Below are positions 26,964 through 35,208 of a DNA stretch of 64,000 nt, piece by piece; the first letter of the stretch is position 1; every line of letters begins with the position of its first letter. Where the stretch lies: NCBI GenBank assembly GCA_031552825.1, contig JAVBMD010000019.1:62001-126000 (forward strand), read 5' to 3'. Under the pieces are notes generated by a model that saw only the letters and a program-made list of their open reading frames with translations, was not told the DNA's origin and made no database searches. This DNA is from WQXF01 sp031552825. GTDB taxonomy: Bacteria > Bacillota > Clostridia > Christensenellales > Aristaeellaceae. Position numbers and translations under genes: made by a program.

Positions 26964-28066
26964 CTCCGCAGGATGCCGTCCAAACCGAGCAAACCCGCAT
27001 CTTTCCCTGCCCGAGCTGCGGCGCGGACATGCAGTACAGCGCGGCGAAGGGGATGCTATGCTGTGCGCACTGCGGCAACGAACAGCCGGTGGAAACCCCT
27101 GCGCAGTGGACGGCGGAGGAGCATACCGATTTTGACGAGGAGAAGAATCAGCACAAGTGGGAGGGCAAGCGGCAGATCGGCTGCGAATCTTGCGGCGGAA
27201 GCTGGGTGGTGGATGCCACGGAAGCCGCCTCGCAATGCCCGTTTTGCGGCCGCGCGCATGTTGTGGAGCAGGCTGCCGACATGCGCGAGCCCGACGCGGT
27301 GATCCCCTTCGCCATCGACGAAAAGGAAGCGCTGCGCCGCTTTAAGGAGTGGCTGAAAAAGCGGCGCATGTCGCCGCGGGCGCTGCGCGAGGAAGCCGCT
27401 TCCGGCCATTGGCGCGGCGTGTACTATCCCTACTGGACCTACGACGCGAATACCGCCACCGACTATACCGCCGACGCCGGACACTACTACTACGTGACCG
27501 AGACCCGCACGCGGGTGGTAAATGGGAAGACCGAAACCTATACCGAACAGGTGCGCCATACGCGCTGGGAGCGGACGAGCGGCCGGGTGACAAGGCTCTT
27601 TGACGACATCCTGATCCGTGCCGTGCGGCTGGTGGAAAAGGCCGCCGCGCCCGAGCAGTTCGATCTTTCGGCGCTCAAGCCATACCTGCCGCAGTTTCTT
27701 AGCGGCTTTCTGGCGCGGCGCTATGAGATCGACCTGCGCGAGGGCTTCGCGCAGGCGCGGCAGATGATGGATGCGCAGATTCACGAGGACATCATCCGCG
27801 ACGTGGCCGCCGACGAGGTGCGCGTGACCGGCGCGCACACCGAGGTATATGATACCAGCTACAAGCACATCCTGCTGCCGCTGTGGAGCGATTGCTACAC
27901 CTACCGCGGCAAGCGGTACGATGTGTGGGTCAATGGGCAGACCGGGCGCGTATCCGGCAAAGCGCCGCTGAGCCCGTGGAAGGTGGCGTTCTGCGTGCTG
28001 CTGGGCATCGCGGCGGTGGCGGGGTTGGTGTACTTGGTGCAGTGGATTGCGCCCTATGTGGAATAA
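26960..28066 (+). CDS. TFIIB-type zinc-ribbon membrane protein (YdjG-like)
   Basis: 368 residues. Three CxxC pairs fill residues 15-100 (CPSCG, CAHCG, CESCG, CPFCG); the middle is beta-rich with YYPYWTYDA; one transmembrane helix lies near residues 340-362 (VAFCVLLGIAAVAGLVYLV). It overlaps the SPFH gene by ATGA. In Bacillus subtilis the YdjG/YdjH/YdjI set helps anchor a PspA protein, but no pspA lies here. Confidence 0.82.
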   Translation: MTPQDAVQTEQTRIFPCPSCGADMQYSAAKGMLCCAHCGNEQPVETPAQWTAEEHTDFDEEKNQHKWEGKRQIGCESCGGSWVVDATEAASQCPFCGRAHVVEQAADMREPDAVIPFAIDEKEALRRFKEWLKKRRMSPRALREEAASGHWRGVYYPYWTYDANTATDYTADAGHYYYVTETRTRVVNGKTETYTEQVRHTRWERTSGRVTRLFDDILIRAVRLVEKAAAPEQFDLSALKPYLPQFLSGFLARRYEIDLREGFAQARQMMDAQIHEDIIRDVAADEVRVTGAHTEVYDTSYKHILLPLWSDCYTYRGKRYDVWVNGQTGRVSGKAPLSPWKVAFCVLLGIAAVAGLVYLVQWIAPYVE

Positions 28067-28089
28067 TCGGGCAGTAATTTGCATACAAA

Positions 28090-28123
28090 CCGCGCGGGAA
28101 GGCAAGAAAAACCGCCCGCGCGG
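28090..28123 (+). other. Perfect GC-rich inverted repeat after the zinc-ribbon gene
   Basis: CCGCGCGGG (28090-28098) and CCCGCGCGG (28115-28123), 16-nt loop. It lacks a T-tract on either strand, so it may terminate weakly or act as an mRNA 3' structure. Confidence 0.45.
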
Positions 28124-28169
28124 CGTTGAATAATTGGAAAAACCAGTGATTGCATAGGGAGTGATCGTG

Positions 28170-29363
28170 ATGGAGCCGATGCGCGCGATGGTTGCGTATC
28201 TGATGATGGTGCTGATGACGGGGAGCGCTGGCGGGAATCTGCCTGCTGCGCCTGCGCCCGCAGCGCCGACCGCCTCGGTGGTGATCGAAACCGATCAGTT
28301 GGCGCCGGGGATTCACCGCATGCTGTGGCGGGGCATGAAGGGCAACGATGTGAAGCTGATGCAGCTGCGCATGATCGAGCTGGGTTACCTGACCGGCAAG
28401 GCCGACGGCGACTTTGGCGGCCAAACCGAGCAGGCGCTCAAGCGCTTTCAGTTTTATCACAGCTTGATTGAAGATGGCATGGCCGGAGCCGACACGCTGC
28501 GCGTCATGTTCTCGACCTCGGCGGTCGTTGCGCCGCCGGAGGTGGAGCCGACGTTGCCGCCGCCTCCGCCCACGCTGCCCCCAGTGAGTGCGCCGCCCAC
28601 CGCCGAGCCGAGCCTTCCGCCCGCGCCGCCGACATTTGCGCCCGCTACGCTAGCGCCAGCGACGCAGGTACCTGCCACGCAGATACCCGCTACACCAGCG
28701 CCCGCGACGCAGGTGCCCGCTACACTAGCGCCCGCTACGCTAGTGCCTGCGACGCCGCTGCCGGAAACCCCGGCTCCGCCGACGCTTGCGCCGGAGGTTC
28801 CGACCGAGGCGCCTACCGAGATCCCTACCGAGACACCGATTGAAGTGCCTACCGAGACGCCGACCGCCACCCCGGAGATGACCACGCCCTCGCCGGTGCC
28901 GCCGACGATGGCGCCCGGTTCGCCGCTGATTCCCGTCGTGCCGCGCCCGGAGATCCTCGTGGTGATGGATGGCGTGGTGCTGCCGGTCGTAGCAGTGCAG
29001 GACGCGCAGGGACAGCATTGGCTGCTCCCCTACCTCACCCTCGGCGATATCTTGGGCTACACCGCCACGGTGTTGGAGGAATCCGGCTCGTTTACCTTCC
29101 AGCTTGAGCGGCTGAATCCGGAAACCGGGGAGAGCCTAGAGGAGATCGGCCTGAGCTTCAGCGTGGGTGAGGATGGCCAGCCCACCGTGGCCATGCTGCT
29201 CAAGAACGACAATGTTTCGCTGCTCGACGCCGATATCCAGCTCATTCTGGATGAAAACACCCTGTATGTGCCAATCGAGTTTGTGCAGCGGGTGCTGGGC
29301 TACGCGGCGGTGGTCGACGGCGCGGGGATTCACCTTGCGCCGATGGAAACGCCCGCTCCGTAA
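28170..29363 (+). CDS. Surface protein: peptidoglycan-binding domain, Pro/Thr repeat linker, stalk-like C-terminal domain
   Basis: 397 residues from the ATG at 28170; a GTG three codons upstream would overlap the GGGAG site. After a short hydrophobic N-terminus, residues 45-110 form a PG_binding_1 module (LWRGMKGNDVKLMQLRMIELGYL). Residues ~120-250 are Pro/Thr-rich and include ten five-residue repeats of the type APATL/VPATQ. Residues ~260-395 resemble the copper amine oxidase N-like stalk domain of Firmicutes surface proteins (LDENTLYVPIEFVQRVLGY). It is probably exported and wall-attached. Confidence 0.75.
   Translation: MEPMRAMVAYLMMVLMTGSAGGNLPAAPAPAAPTASVVIETDQLAPGIHRMLWRGMKGNDVKLMQLRMIELGYLTGKADGDFGGQTEQALKRFQFYHSLIEDGMAGADTLRVMFSTSAVVAPPEVEPTLPPPPPTLPPVSAPPTAEPSLPPAPPTFAPATLAPATQVPATQIPATPAPATQVPATLAPATLVPATPLPETPAPPTLAPEVPTEAPTEIPTETPIEVPTETPTATPEMTTPSPVPPTMAPGSPLIPVVPRPEILVVMDGVVLPVVAVQDAQGQHWLLPYLTLGDILGYTATVLEESGSFTFQLERLNPETGESLEEIGLSFSVGEDGQPTVAMLLKNDNVSLLDADIQLILDENTLYVPIEFVQRVLGYAAVVDGAGIHLAPMETPAP
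28638..28787 (+). repeat. Ten 15-nt tandem repeats inside the surface protein gene
   Basis: Each unit encodes [A/V/I/L]-P-A-T-[L/Q/P], with the last two diverged (LPETP, APPTL). The DNA copies differ mainly in third positions and in the last codon, as expected of an old coding tandem array that can change length by slippage. Confidence 0.85.
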
Positions 29364-29377
29364 GGAGAATTCCCGCC

Positions 29378-29406
29378 TTGACTTTCGCGGCACGATGCCG
29401 TACAGT
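29378..29406 (+). promoter_or_regulatory. Promoter of the mgtE leader
   Basis: TTGACT (29378-29383), 17-nt spacer, TACAGT (29401-29406). Transcription from here would give a leader of about 250 nt before mgtE. Confidence 0.65.
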
Positions 29407-29432
29407 ATGGAAGGAGAAAAAAGCGTTCAAAC

Positions 29433-29520
29433 GGAGGTGACAAGCGTGGACGAACAGGGTCATGACACGGGCATTCCGCGAAGTAGTACGCGGGAGACGG
29501 CGTCCACGCTTATAGGCTCC
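29433..29520 (+). promoter_or_regulatory. Structured RNA element enclosing the mgtE leader ORF start
   Basis: AAGCGTGGACG (29442-29452) pairs perfectly over 11 bp with CGTCCACGCTT (29501-29511). Inside is CCGCG / CGCGG (29476-29480 and 29489-29493). GGAG (29433-29436) can also pair with CTCC (29517-29520), hiding the leader's Shine-Dalgarno. GGCAT (29470-29474) can alternatively pair with ATGCC (29528-29532). It does not match the M-box consensus that I know. Confidence 0.6.
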
Positions 29521-29541
29521 TTTCGGTATGCCTTGGCGTAG
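29446..29541 (+). CDS. 31-residue leader peptide upstream of mgtE
   Basis: A GTG preceded by ACGGAGGTGACAAGC opens a 31-codon ORF that begins M-D-E-Q-G-H-D and ends FRYALA. It is too short and oddly placed for a normal enzyme and lies between promoter and terminator of mgtE. Acidic residues near the N-terminus recall MgtL-type peptides, where low magnesium destabilises the translating ribosome. Function is inferred; an antisense or purely structural RNA role is possible. Confidence 0.6.
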   Translation: MDEQGHDTGIPRSSTRETASTLIGSFRYALA

Positions 29542-29570
29542 AGGTCTCTTTTCGCGTGTTGTGCGGAGTC

Positions 29571-29607
29571 CCGGGTCTGGAGTCACCAATCTCCAGCCCG
29601 GTTTTTT
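29571..29607 (+). terminator. Intrinsic terminator/attenuator in the mgtE leader
   Basis: CCGGG-T-CTGGAG pairs with CTCCAG-CCCGG (one bulged T) and is followed by six T. It stands 56 nt before the mgtE start and after the leader ORF, so it must be bypassed for mgtE expression from the upstream promoter. Confidence 0.88.
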
Positions 29608-29663
29608 GTGTCGCTAGATCGGGCGGCGCGCCGGGCGAACCCACCGAAAGGAGCGGATTCGTC

Positions 29664-31016
29664 ATGGAAGCAAGGGAGATTCTTCTGGAATTTATTAAAC
29701 TGCTGCAGGCGGGGGATATCGCCGGGTTCAAGGCGCTGGCGCTGGAATCCCCGCCAGTGGACATCGCCGAAGGCATCGATGAGTGGGAGGACGTGCAGCA
29801 GACGCTGCGGATCTTCCGCCTGTTGCCCAAGGATATTTCCGCCGACGTGTTTTCCTATCTCTCGCCGGAGCGGCAGCAGTTGATCGCGGAATCGGCGTCG
29901 GGCCTAGAGATGCGCCACCTGATCGACGAGATGTTCCTCGACGACGCGGTGGACTTTCTCGAAGAGATGCCTGCCAATGTCGTCACCAAGGTGCTGCAGA
30001 ACGCTTCCGCGCAGACGCGCAGCCTGATTAACACCTTCCTGAGCTACCCGGAGAACAGCGCCGGAAGCCTGATGACCATCGAGTACGTGAGCCTGCACGA
30101 GTATTACACCGTGCGCAAGGCGATGGATCATATCCGCCGCACAGGCGTGGAGAAGGAAACCGTCTATACCTGCTACGTGGTGGATGCGCAGCGCAAGCTG
30201 CTGGGTACGGTATCGCTGCGCAAGCTGATTATCGCGCCGGAAACCGCCTACATCCGCGATATTATGGATACGCAGCTGGTATTCGCGCATACCGTCGACG
30301 ATCAGGAGACCGTCGCCGAGGACTTTCAGCACTACGACTTGATGACGTTGCCGGTTTGCGATAACGAGATGCGGCTGGTGGGCATCATCACCGTCGACGA
30401 TATCGTCGATGTCATTCAGGAAGAGAACACCGAGGACTTCGAGAAGATGGCCGCCATCACCCCCTCGGACGAGGAATACTTGAAGTCCAGCGTATGGACG
30501 CTGTCCAAGAATCGCGTGCCGTGGCTATTGCTGCTGATGATCTCCGCCACCTTCACCGGGGCGATCATCACGCGCTTTGAAAGCTTGCTCTCCACCATGG
30601 TGGTGCTGACCTCGTTTATCCCCATGCTGATGGATACCGCCGGAAACTCCGGCGCGCAGACCACCACCATGATTATCCGCGGCATGGCGCTGGGGGAGGT
30701 CAAAACCAGCGACATTTTCAAGGTGGTTTGGAAGGAATTCCGCGTTTCGCTGATCTGCGGCGCCATCCTTTCGGCGATCAACTTCGGCCGGCTGCTGCTG
30801 TTCGCAAAGCAGCCGATCCTGATCGCGCTGACGGTAAGCTTAAGCTTGGTATTCACCGTGACCATCGCCAAGCTGGTGGGCTGCCTGCTGCCCATGGCGG
30901 CGAAAAGATTGAAGCTGGATCCGGCCATTATGGCCGCGCCGATGATTACCACCATCGTCGACGCGTGCGCGCTGCTGGTATACTTTGGGCTGGCGACGGT
31001 GCTGCTCGGCCTGTAG
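29664..31016 (+). CDS. mgtE: Magnesium transporter MgtE
   Basis: 450 residues, full length. MgtE_N domain (about 1-135), paired CBS domains (about 140-265, VVDAQRKLLGTVSLRKLI and LVGIITVDDIVDVI) and a five-helix membrane domain (about 290-450) with FIPMLMDTAGNSGAQ, the family pore motif. It moves Mg2+ inward and is gated by cytosolic Mg2+ binding to the N and CBS domains. The start follows AAAGGAG. Confidence 0.97.
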   Translation: MEAREILLEFIKLLQAGDIAGFKALALESPPVDIAEGIDEWEDVQQTLRIFRLLPKDISADVFSYLSPERQQLIAESASGLEMRHLIDEMFLDDAVDFLEEMPANVVTKVLQNASAQTRSLINTFLSYPENSAGSLMTIEYVSLHEYYTVRKAMDHIRRTGVEKETVYTCYVVDAQRKLLGTVSLRKLIIAPETAYIRDIMDTQLVFAHTVDDQETVAEDFQHYDLMTLPVCDNEMRLVGIITVDDIVDVIQEENTEDFEKMAAITPSDEEYLKSSVWTLSKNRVPWLLLLMISATFTGAIITRFESLLSTMVVLTSFIPMLMDTAGNSGAQTTTMIIRGMALGEVKTSDIFKVVWKEFRVSLICGAILSAINFGRLLLFAKQPILIALTVSLSLVFTVTIAKLVGCLLPMAAKRLKLDPAIMAAPMITTIVDACALLVYFGLATVLLGL

Positions 31017-31032
31017 CGTATTTCGCCCTGCG

Positions 31033-31060
31033 GGGCGACCTATGGGCTTTCCGGTCGCCC
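31033..31060 (+). other. Hairpin after mgtE
   Basis: GGGCGACC (31033-31040) pairs with GGTCGCCC (31053-31060). A second small stem CGGAGC/GCTCCG follows. There is no clear T-run, so termination strength is uncertain. Confidence 0.45.
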
Positions 31061-31119
31061 TTAGGGATCCTTCGGAGCGCACGCTTGCTCCGTTACGGTT
31101 TTATAAAACGGAGGCATGT

Positions 31120-32298
31120 ATGACATCATTTGTTTGCCGCAAGGAGTTTTTGCCCTTTTGTCTGCCGGAGGTGAGCCAGCGGGAGCTGGATGAGATCGCC
31201 GACGCGGTGCGTTCCGGCTGGTGGGCCAAGGGGCCGCGCACCATCGCGTTTGAGAAGGCCTTCGCGGAGTATGTCGGCGCCAGCTACGCCGTGGGCATGA
31301 ACAGCGCCACCGCAGCGCTGCATGTGGCGCTGGTGGCGGCGGGTATCGGCGCGGGCGATGAGGTCATCACCACGCCCTATACCTTCTGCGCCTCGGCCAA
31401 CACCATCCTGCACGCCGGGGCAAAGCCGGTGTTCGTCGATATCCAGCCAGATACCGGCTGCATCGACCCCGACGCCATCGAGGCGGCGATCACGCCGCGC
31501 ACCCGCGCCATCGTGCCGGTGCACTACTCGGGCATGGCCTGCGATCTGGAGCGCATCTACGCCATCGCTCAAAAGCATGGTCTGTTCGTTTCCGAGGATG
31601 GCGCACATTCGGTGGAGTGTACCTACAAGGGCAAGCCCATCGGCCACAAGGCGCCGGGCGCGGTGTCCTTTAGCTTTTACGCCACGAAAAATCTGGCCAC
31701 CGGCGAGGGCGGTATGCTGGTCACGGAGGATGAGCGCATCGCCCAGCGCGCCTGCGTGCTGTGCACGCACGGCATGAGCGCCAGCGCGTGGAACCGCTAC
31801 GGCAAGGGCGGCTCTTGGCGCTACGACGTGGAGGAGCCGGGCTTTAAGTACAACATGTTCGATATTCAGGCGGCGCTGGGGCTGGTGCAGCTGGAGCGCA
31901 TGCCCGACATGCAGGCGCGGCGCATGAAGCTGGTGGCGCTCTATGATGAAGCCTTCTCGCGCATGCCGGAGCTGACGCTGCAAAGCAATCCGGACTACAG
32001 CGGCCACAGCAAGCACCTCTATGTGCTGCGGCTGACGCCCGGCGCGCTGCGCGTCGATCGCGATCAATTCATTCAGGAACTGGCCGAGCGCAACGTGGGC
32101 ACCAGCGTACACTTCATCCCGGTGCATCTGATGAGCGCCTACCGCGACCGCTTTGGCTATAAAGAAGGAGACTTCCCGCGCGCCGAAGCTTTCTTCGCGC
32201 AGGAAATCTCCATGCCGCTTTATTCCGGCCTCGCGCCGGAGGATGCAGGTTATGTGATCGAGGCGGTGCGCGATATTGTGGAGACCTATCGCGCGTGA
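31120..32298 (+). CDS. DegT/DnrJ/EryC1/StrS family PLP-dependent aminotransferase
   Basis: 392 residues from an ATG behind GGAGG. The motif SFYATKNLATGEGGM holds the PLP-binding Lys; GWWAKGPRTIAFEKAF and GTSVHFIPVHL are further family blocks. These enzymes transaminate keto sugars, usually UDP-linked, for surface polysaccharides or glycans. No sugar pathway genes are adjacent, so the substrate is not defined. The 3' end overlaps the convergent MazG-like gene by 13 nt. Confidence 0.92.
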   Translation: MTSFVCRKEFLPFCLPEVSQRELDEIADAVRSGWWAKGPRTIAFEKAFAEYVGASYAVGMNSATAALHVALVAAGIGAGDEVITTPYTFCASANTILHAGAKPVFVDIQPDTGCIDPDAIEAAITPRTRAIVPVHYSGMACDLERIYAIAQKHGLFVSEDGAHSVECTYKGKPIGHKAPGAVSFSFYATKNLATGEGGMLVTEDERIAQRACVLCTHGMSASAWNRYGKGGSWRYDVEEPGFKYNMFDIQAALGLVQLERMPDMQARRMKLVALYDEAFSRMPELTLQSNPDYSGHSKHLYVLRLTPGALRVDRDQFIQELAERNVGTSVHFIPVHLMSAYRDRFGYKEGDFPRAEAFFAQEISMPLYSGLAPEDAGYVIEAVRDIVETYRA

Positions 32299-32615
32299 TG
32301 TTCATCCGTTACTTCTTCTAAATAGATTCGTCGTTCAAATCGCCCGTTGCGTGCGGCCTTCTCGGCGTGGGTTCGTTCGATATCTTCGCGGGAATAGCCC
32401 AGCGTTTCAGCCAGCGCATCGATCACCTCGAGCAGATCGCACAGCTCTTCTACGCAGTTGTTCGCTAGAAATTCATGCGCTTCTTCCAGTAACTTATCAT
32501 TGAGGCAGCGCAGGTATTCCCCGTCTCCTAGGATGCGAATTGCTGGTGTGCGTCCCTGCGTGCGGATGATATCCGGGATGTGATCCCGTACCAGTTTGCC
32601 AAACTTTTGTGCCAT
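32286..32615 (-). CDS. MazG-like nucleotide pyrophosphohydrolase
   Basis: 109 residues, all-alpha. KLVRDHIPDII at the N-terminus and the acidic E-E-x-x-E / E-x-x-D pattern (LLEEAHEFLAN, CVEELCDLLEVI) mark the MazG/PRA-PH superfamily that hydrolyses nucleoside triphosphates or phosphoribosyl-ATP. No histidine genes are near, so a house-cleaning role is more likely. It lies 17 nt downstream of murG on the same strand. Confidence 0.85.
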   Translation of the reverse strand: MAQKFGKLVRDHIPDIIRTQGRTPAIRILGDGEYLRCLNDKLLEEAHEFLANNCVEELCDLLEVIDALAETLGYSREDIERTHAEKAARNGRFERRIYLEEVTDEHHAR

Positions 32616-32632
32616 ATGTTCCTCTGGCCGCG

Positions 32633-33712
32633 TTACTTCGCGGCTTTTTCTATTTGCGCCAGCACGGCTTCTGTGCCGTCGCCATCCTCAATGCGCTCCA
32701 TGGCGGCGATCAGTTCGCCGCGCTGCGCGTACAGCGCCGCGATGGCCTCGCACAGCGTCTCGGGATTCAGGCGTTCCTGCTCCAGCACGCGCGCCAACCC
32801 GCGCTGCGCCAGCGATTTGGCGTTGTCAATCTGGTCGCCGCGGCTGGCGGTCGCCGGGTAGGGCACCAGCAGCGCTGGCTTGCGCAGGGCGAGGATCTCG
32901 CTGAGCGTGTTGGAACCGGCGCGCGAGAGCAGCACATCGGCGGCTGCGTAGGCGTGCGGCATTTCTGCTTTCAAGTATTCAAATTGCTTGTAGCCCGGCG
33001 TGCCTTCCAGCGCGGCGTCTAGGTTGCCCGCGCCGCATACGTGCAGCACTTGGAAGCTGCGCAGCAGTTCGGGCAGCGCCTTGCGCAGCACGGCGTTCAC
33101 AGAGGCCGCGCCTTGGCTGCCGCCCAGCATCATCAGCACCGGCCTTTCCGGCGTGAAGCCGCAGAGCGCAAGGCCTTCGCCCCGGGTGCCGTCAAACAGC
33201 TCGGGGCGCAGCGGCGTGCCGGTACACACCCCCTTTTCGCCCATGGCGCGCGCGGCCTCGGGGAAGGTGGTGCACACCACCTTGGCCAGCGGCGCGCACA
33301 GCTTGTTGGCCAAGCCCGGCGTCAGGTCGCTCTCGTGCAGCAGCAGCGGCACATGATGCAGCCACGCGGCATAAGCTACCGGAACCGACACAAAGCCGCC
33401 CTTGGCGAATACCACGCGCGGCTTTAGCGAGCCGATCACGCGCTGCGCTTCCCACGCGCCGGCCAGCACGCGGAAGGGGTCGGTCAGGTTTTGCAGGGAG
33501 AAGTAGCGCCTTAGCTTACCGGAGCGTATGGCATGGTAGGTGACGCCGGGCAACGGTTCCACCAGTCCGCGCTCCAAGCCTTGCCGTGTGCCGATGTAAT
33601 GGATATCCCAGCCCAGCTTTTGCAGGCGGGGGATCAGCGCCAGATTGGGCGTCACATGCCCGGCGGAGCCGCCGCCGGTGAGCACGATGCGCCGTTTTTG
33701 CTGCTCTTGCAC
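32633..33712 (-). CDS. murG: UDP-GlcNAc:lipid I N-acetylglucosaminyltransferase
   Basis: 359 residues, GT28 family. GGGSAGHVTPNLAL (membrane-side glycine loop), HESDLTPGLANK and LGGSQGAASVN are the G-loops, and SRAGSNTLSE the UDP-GlcNAc site. It makes lipid II on the inner membrane face for peptidoglycan. It stands outside any division/cell-wall cluster. GTG start behind GGGAGG; a TATAAT lies at 33750-33745 on this strand. Confidence 0.96.
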   Translation of the reverse strand: MQEQQKRRIVLTGGGSAGHVTPNLALIPRLQKLGWDIHYIGTRQGLERGLVEPLPGVTYHAIRSGKLRRYFSLQNLTDPFRVLAGAWEAQRVIGSLKPRVVFAKGGFVSVPVAYAAWLHHVPLLLHESDLTPGLANKLCAPLAKVVCTTFPEAARAMGEKGVCTGTPLRPELFDGTRGEGLALCGFTPERPVLMMLGGSQGAASVNAVLRKALPELLRSFQVLHVCGAGNLDAALEGTPGYKQFEYLKAEMPHAYAAADVLLSRAGSNTLSEILALRKPALLVPYPATASRGDQIDNAKSLAQRGLARVLEQERLNPETLCEAIAALYAQRGELIAAMERIEDGDGTEAVLAQIEKAAK

Positions 33713-33950
33713 CGTCGTTCCTCCCTATGATTCCGATTCCGTTTATTATAGCACGAATGCCGAAAAAGTTGCACGGGTGCCACCAACCCGCATGTTTCGA
33801 CAAAAATGGCTTCGATTTTTCGTCTTTTTCCCGAAAAGAAGAAAGAAAGTATACAAAACCGCCATTCGGGCATTCTCTTTGCGATGAAAATACGGTATAA
33901 TACTATTGAACTGATAATTTGATTTATCGTCGACGAAAAGGATGGATATC

Positions 33951-35162
33951 ATGACAGATCCGCTCCGCGGTGCCGCCACCCAGAAGTACCCGACCTTGCC
34001 GATCGCGCCTCTAGGCATCATCGCGATGCGCGGCTGCGAGGAAATGGGTCAGAAGGTCAACGACTATCTGATGCAGTGGCAGGATGCCAACGAAAGCAAC
34101 GAGGTGTTACACACCTATGCCGGAGCGGACAAGAGCGGCTTTCTGCTGGAAGCTGCCTGCCCGCGTTTCGGCACCGGTGAGGCCAAGGGCATGCTTCGTA
34201 CCTCTGTTCGTGGTTATGATCTATATATCATCGTGGACATTGGCGCGTACAATTGCAGTTATAACCTCTATGGACGCGAGGTGCCGCTTTCTCCCGATGA
34301 GCATTTTGCCGACTTAAAGCGCATCATCGCGGCGGTGGGCGGCAAGGCACGGCGCATCAACGTCATCATGCCGCTGCTGTACGAGGCGCGGCAGCATCGC
34401 CGCAGCTCGCGTGAATCGCTGGACTGCGCGCTGGCGCTGCAGGAGCTGGAGCGCATGGGCGTGGAGAACATTATCACCTTCGACGCGCACGATCCCCGCG
34501 TACAGAACGCCGTGCCGCTGACCGGCTTTGAGAGCGTGATGCCGCCCTATCAGATGCTCAAGGCGTTGCTGCGCAGCGAAAAGGATCTGAAGCTGGATCG
34601 CGATCACATGATGATTATTTCGCCGGATGAGGGCGCGCTGGATCGCAATATCTACTATTCCTCGGTGCTGGGCTTGGAGATGGGGCTGTTTTACAAGCGG
34701 CGCGATTATACCCGCATCGTCAACGGCCGCAACCCCATCGTCGCGCACGAATACCTCGGCGACGACGTCGAGGGCAAGGATATCTTCGTGGCCGACGATA
34801 TGATTTCCACCGGCGATTCGATCTTGGATTTGGCGCGCGAGCTCAAAAAGCGCAAGGCCAACCGCATTTATGCCGCCGGAACCTTCGCCTTCTTCACCGA
34901 TGGGCTGGCTGCATTTGACCGCGCATATGAGGAGGGCATCCTTACCAAGGTGATTTCCACCAACCTTACTTATCGCACGCCGCAATTGCGCGCCGCCCCT
35001 TGGTACGTCGAGGCCGACATGGCGAAGTACATCGCCTACATCGTCGCAACGCTCAACCACGACCGTTCGCTATCCGGCCTGCTCAACCCGTGGGATCGCA
35101 TCAAGGCGCTGCTGAACCGCTATCATCAGGAACAGCAGGAGACGGGTCTCCGGTTCGAGTAA
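33951..35162 (+). CDS. prs: Ribose-phosphate pyrophosphokinase, long form
   Basis: 403 residues, longer than classic ~315-residue Prs. FVADDMISTGDSILDLA is the PRPP-binding loop, and YEARQHRRSSRESL and FDAHDPRVQNA match the ATP and catalytic regions. It makes PRPP for nucleotides, His and Trp. The start at 33951 is chosen for spacing to AAAAGG; an ATG three codons upstream touches that site. TATAAT at 33896 is a likely -10 box. Confidence 0.92.
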   Translation: MTDPLRGAATQKYPTLPIAPLGIIAMRGCEEMGQKVNDYLMQWQDANESNEVLHTYAGADKSGFLLEAACPRFGTGEAKGMLRTSVRGYDLYIIVDIGAYNCSYNLYGREVPLSPDEHFADLKRIIAAVGGKARRINVIMPLLYEARQHRRSSRESLDCALALQELERMGVENIITFDAHDPRVQNAVPLTGFESVMPPYQMLKALLRSEKDLKLDRDHMMIISPDEGALDRNIYYSSVLGLEMGLFYKRRDYTRIVNGRNPIVAHEYLGDDVEGKDIFVADDMISTGDSILDLARELKKRKANRIYAAGTFAFFTDGLAAFDRAYEEGILTKVISTNLTYRTPQLRAAPWYVEADMAKYIAYIVATLNHDRSLSGLLNPWDRIKALLNRYHQEQQETGLRFE

Positions 35163-35176
35163 GAGCATCGCTTTAC

Positions 35177-35208
35177 AAAAGCAGGCTGGTTTTATCGGCC
35201 TGCTTTTT
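35177..35208. terminator. Bidirectional terminator between prs and the MFS gene
   Basis: AAAAGCAGGC (35177-35186) and GCCTGCTTTT (35198-35207) form a perfect 10-bp stem. The MFS stop codon lies inside the loop, so the stem's 5' arm on the minus strand is also coding. Confidence 0.9.

Noticed and set aside
28638..28787. CRISPR-like repeat array
   Set aside because: Units are 15 nt, contiguous and in frame inside a coding gene, with no spacers.
29430..29610. M-box (ykoK) magnesium riboswitch before mgtE
   Set aside because: The conserved M-box sequence blocks I know are absent; the region instead holds a leader ORF in a long stem.
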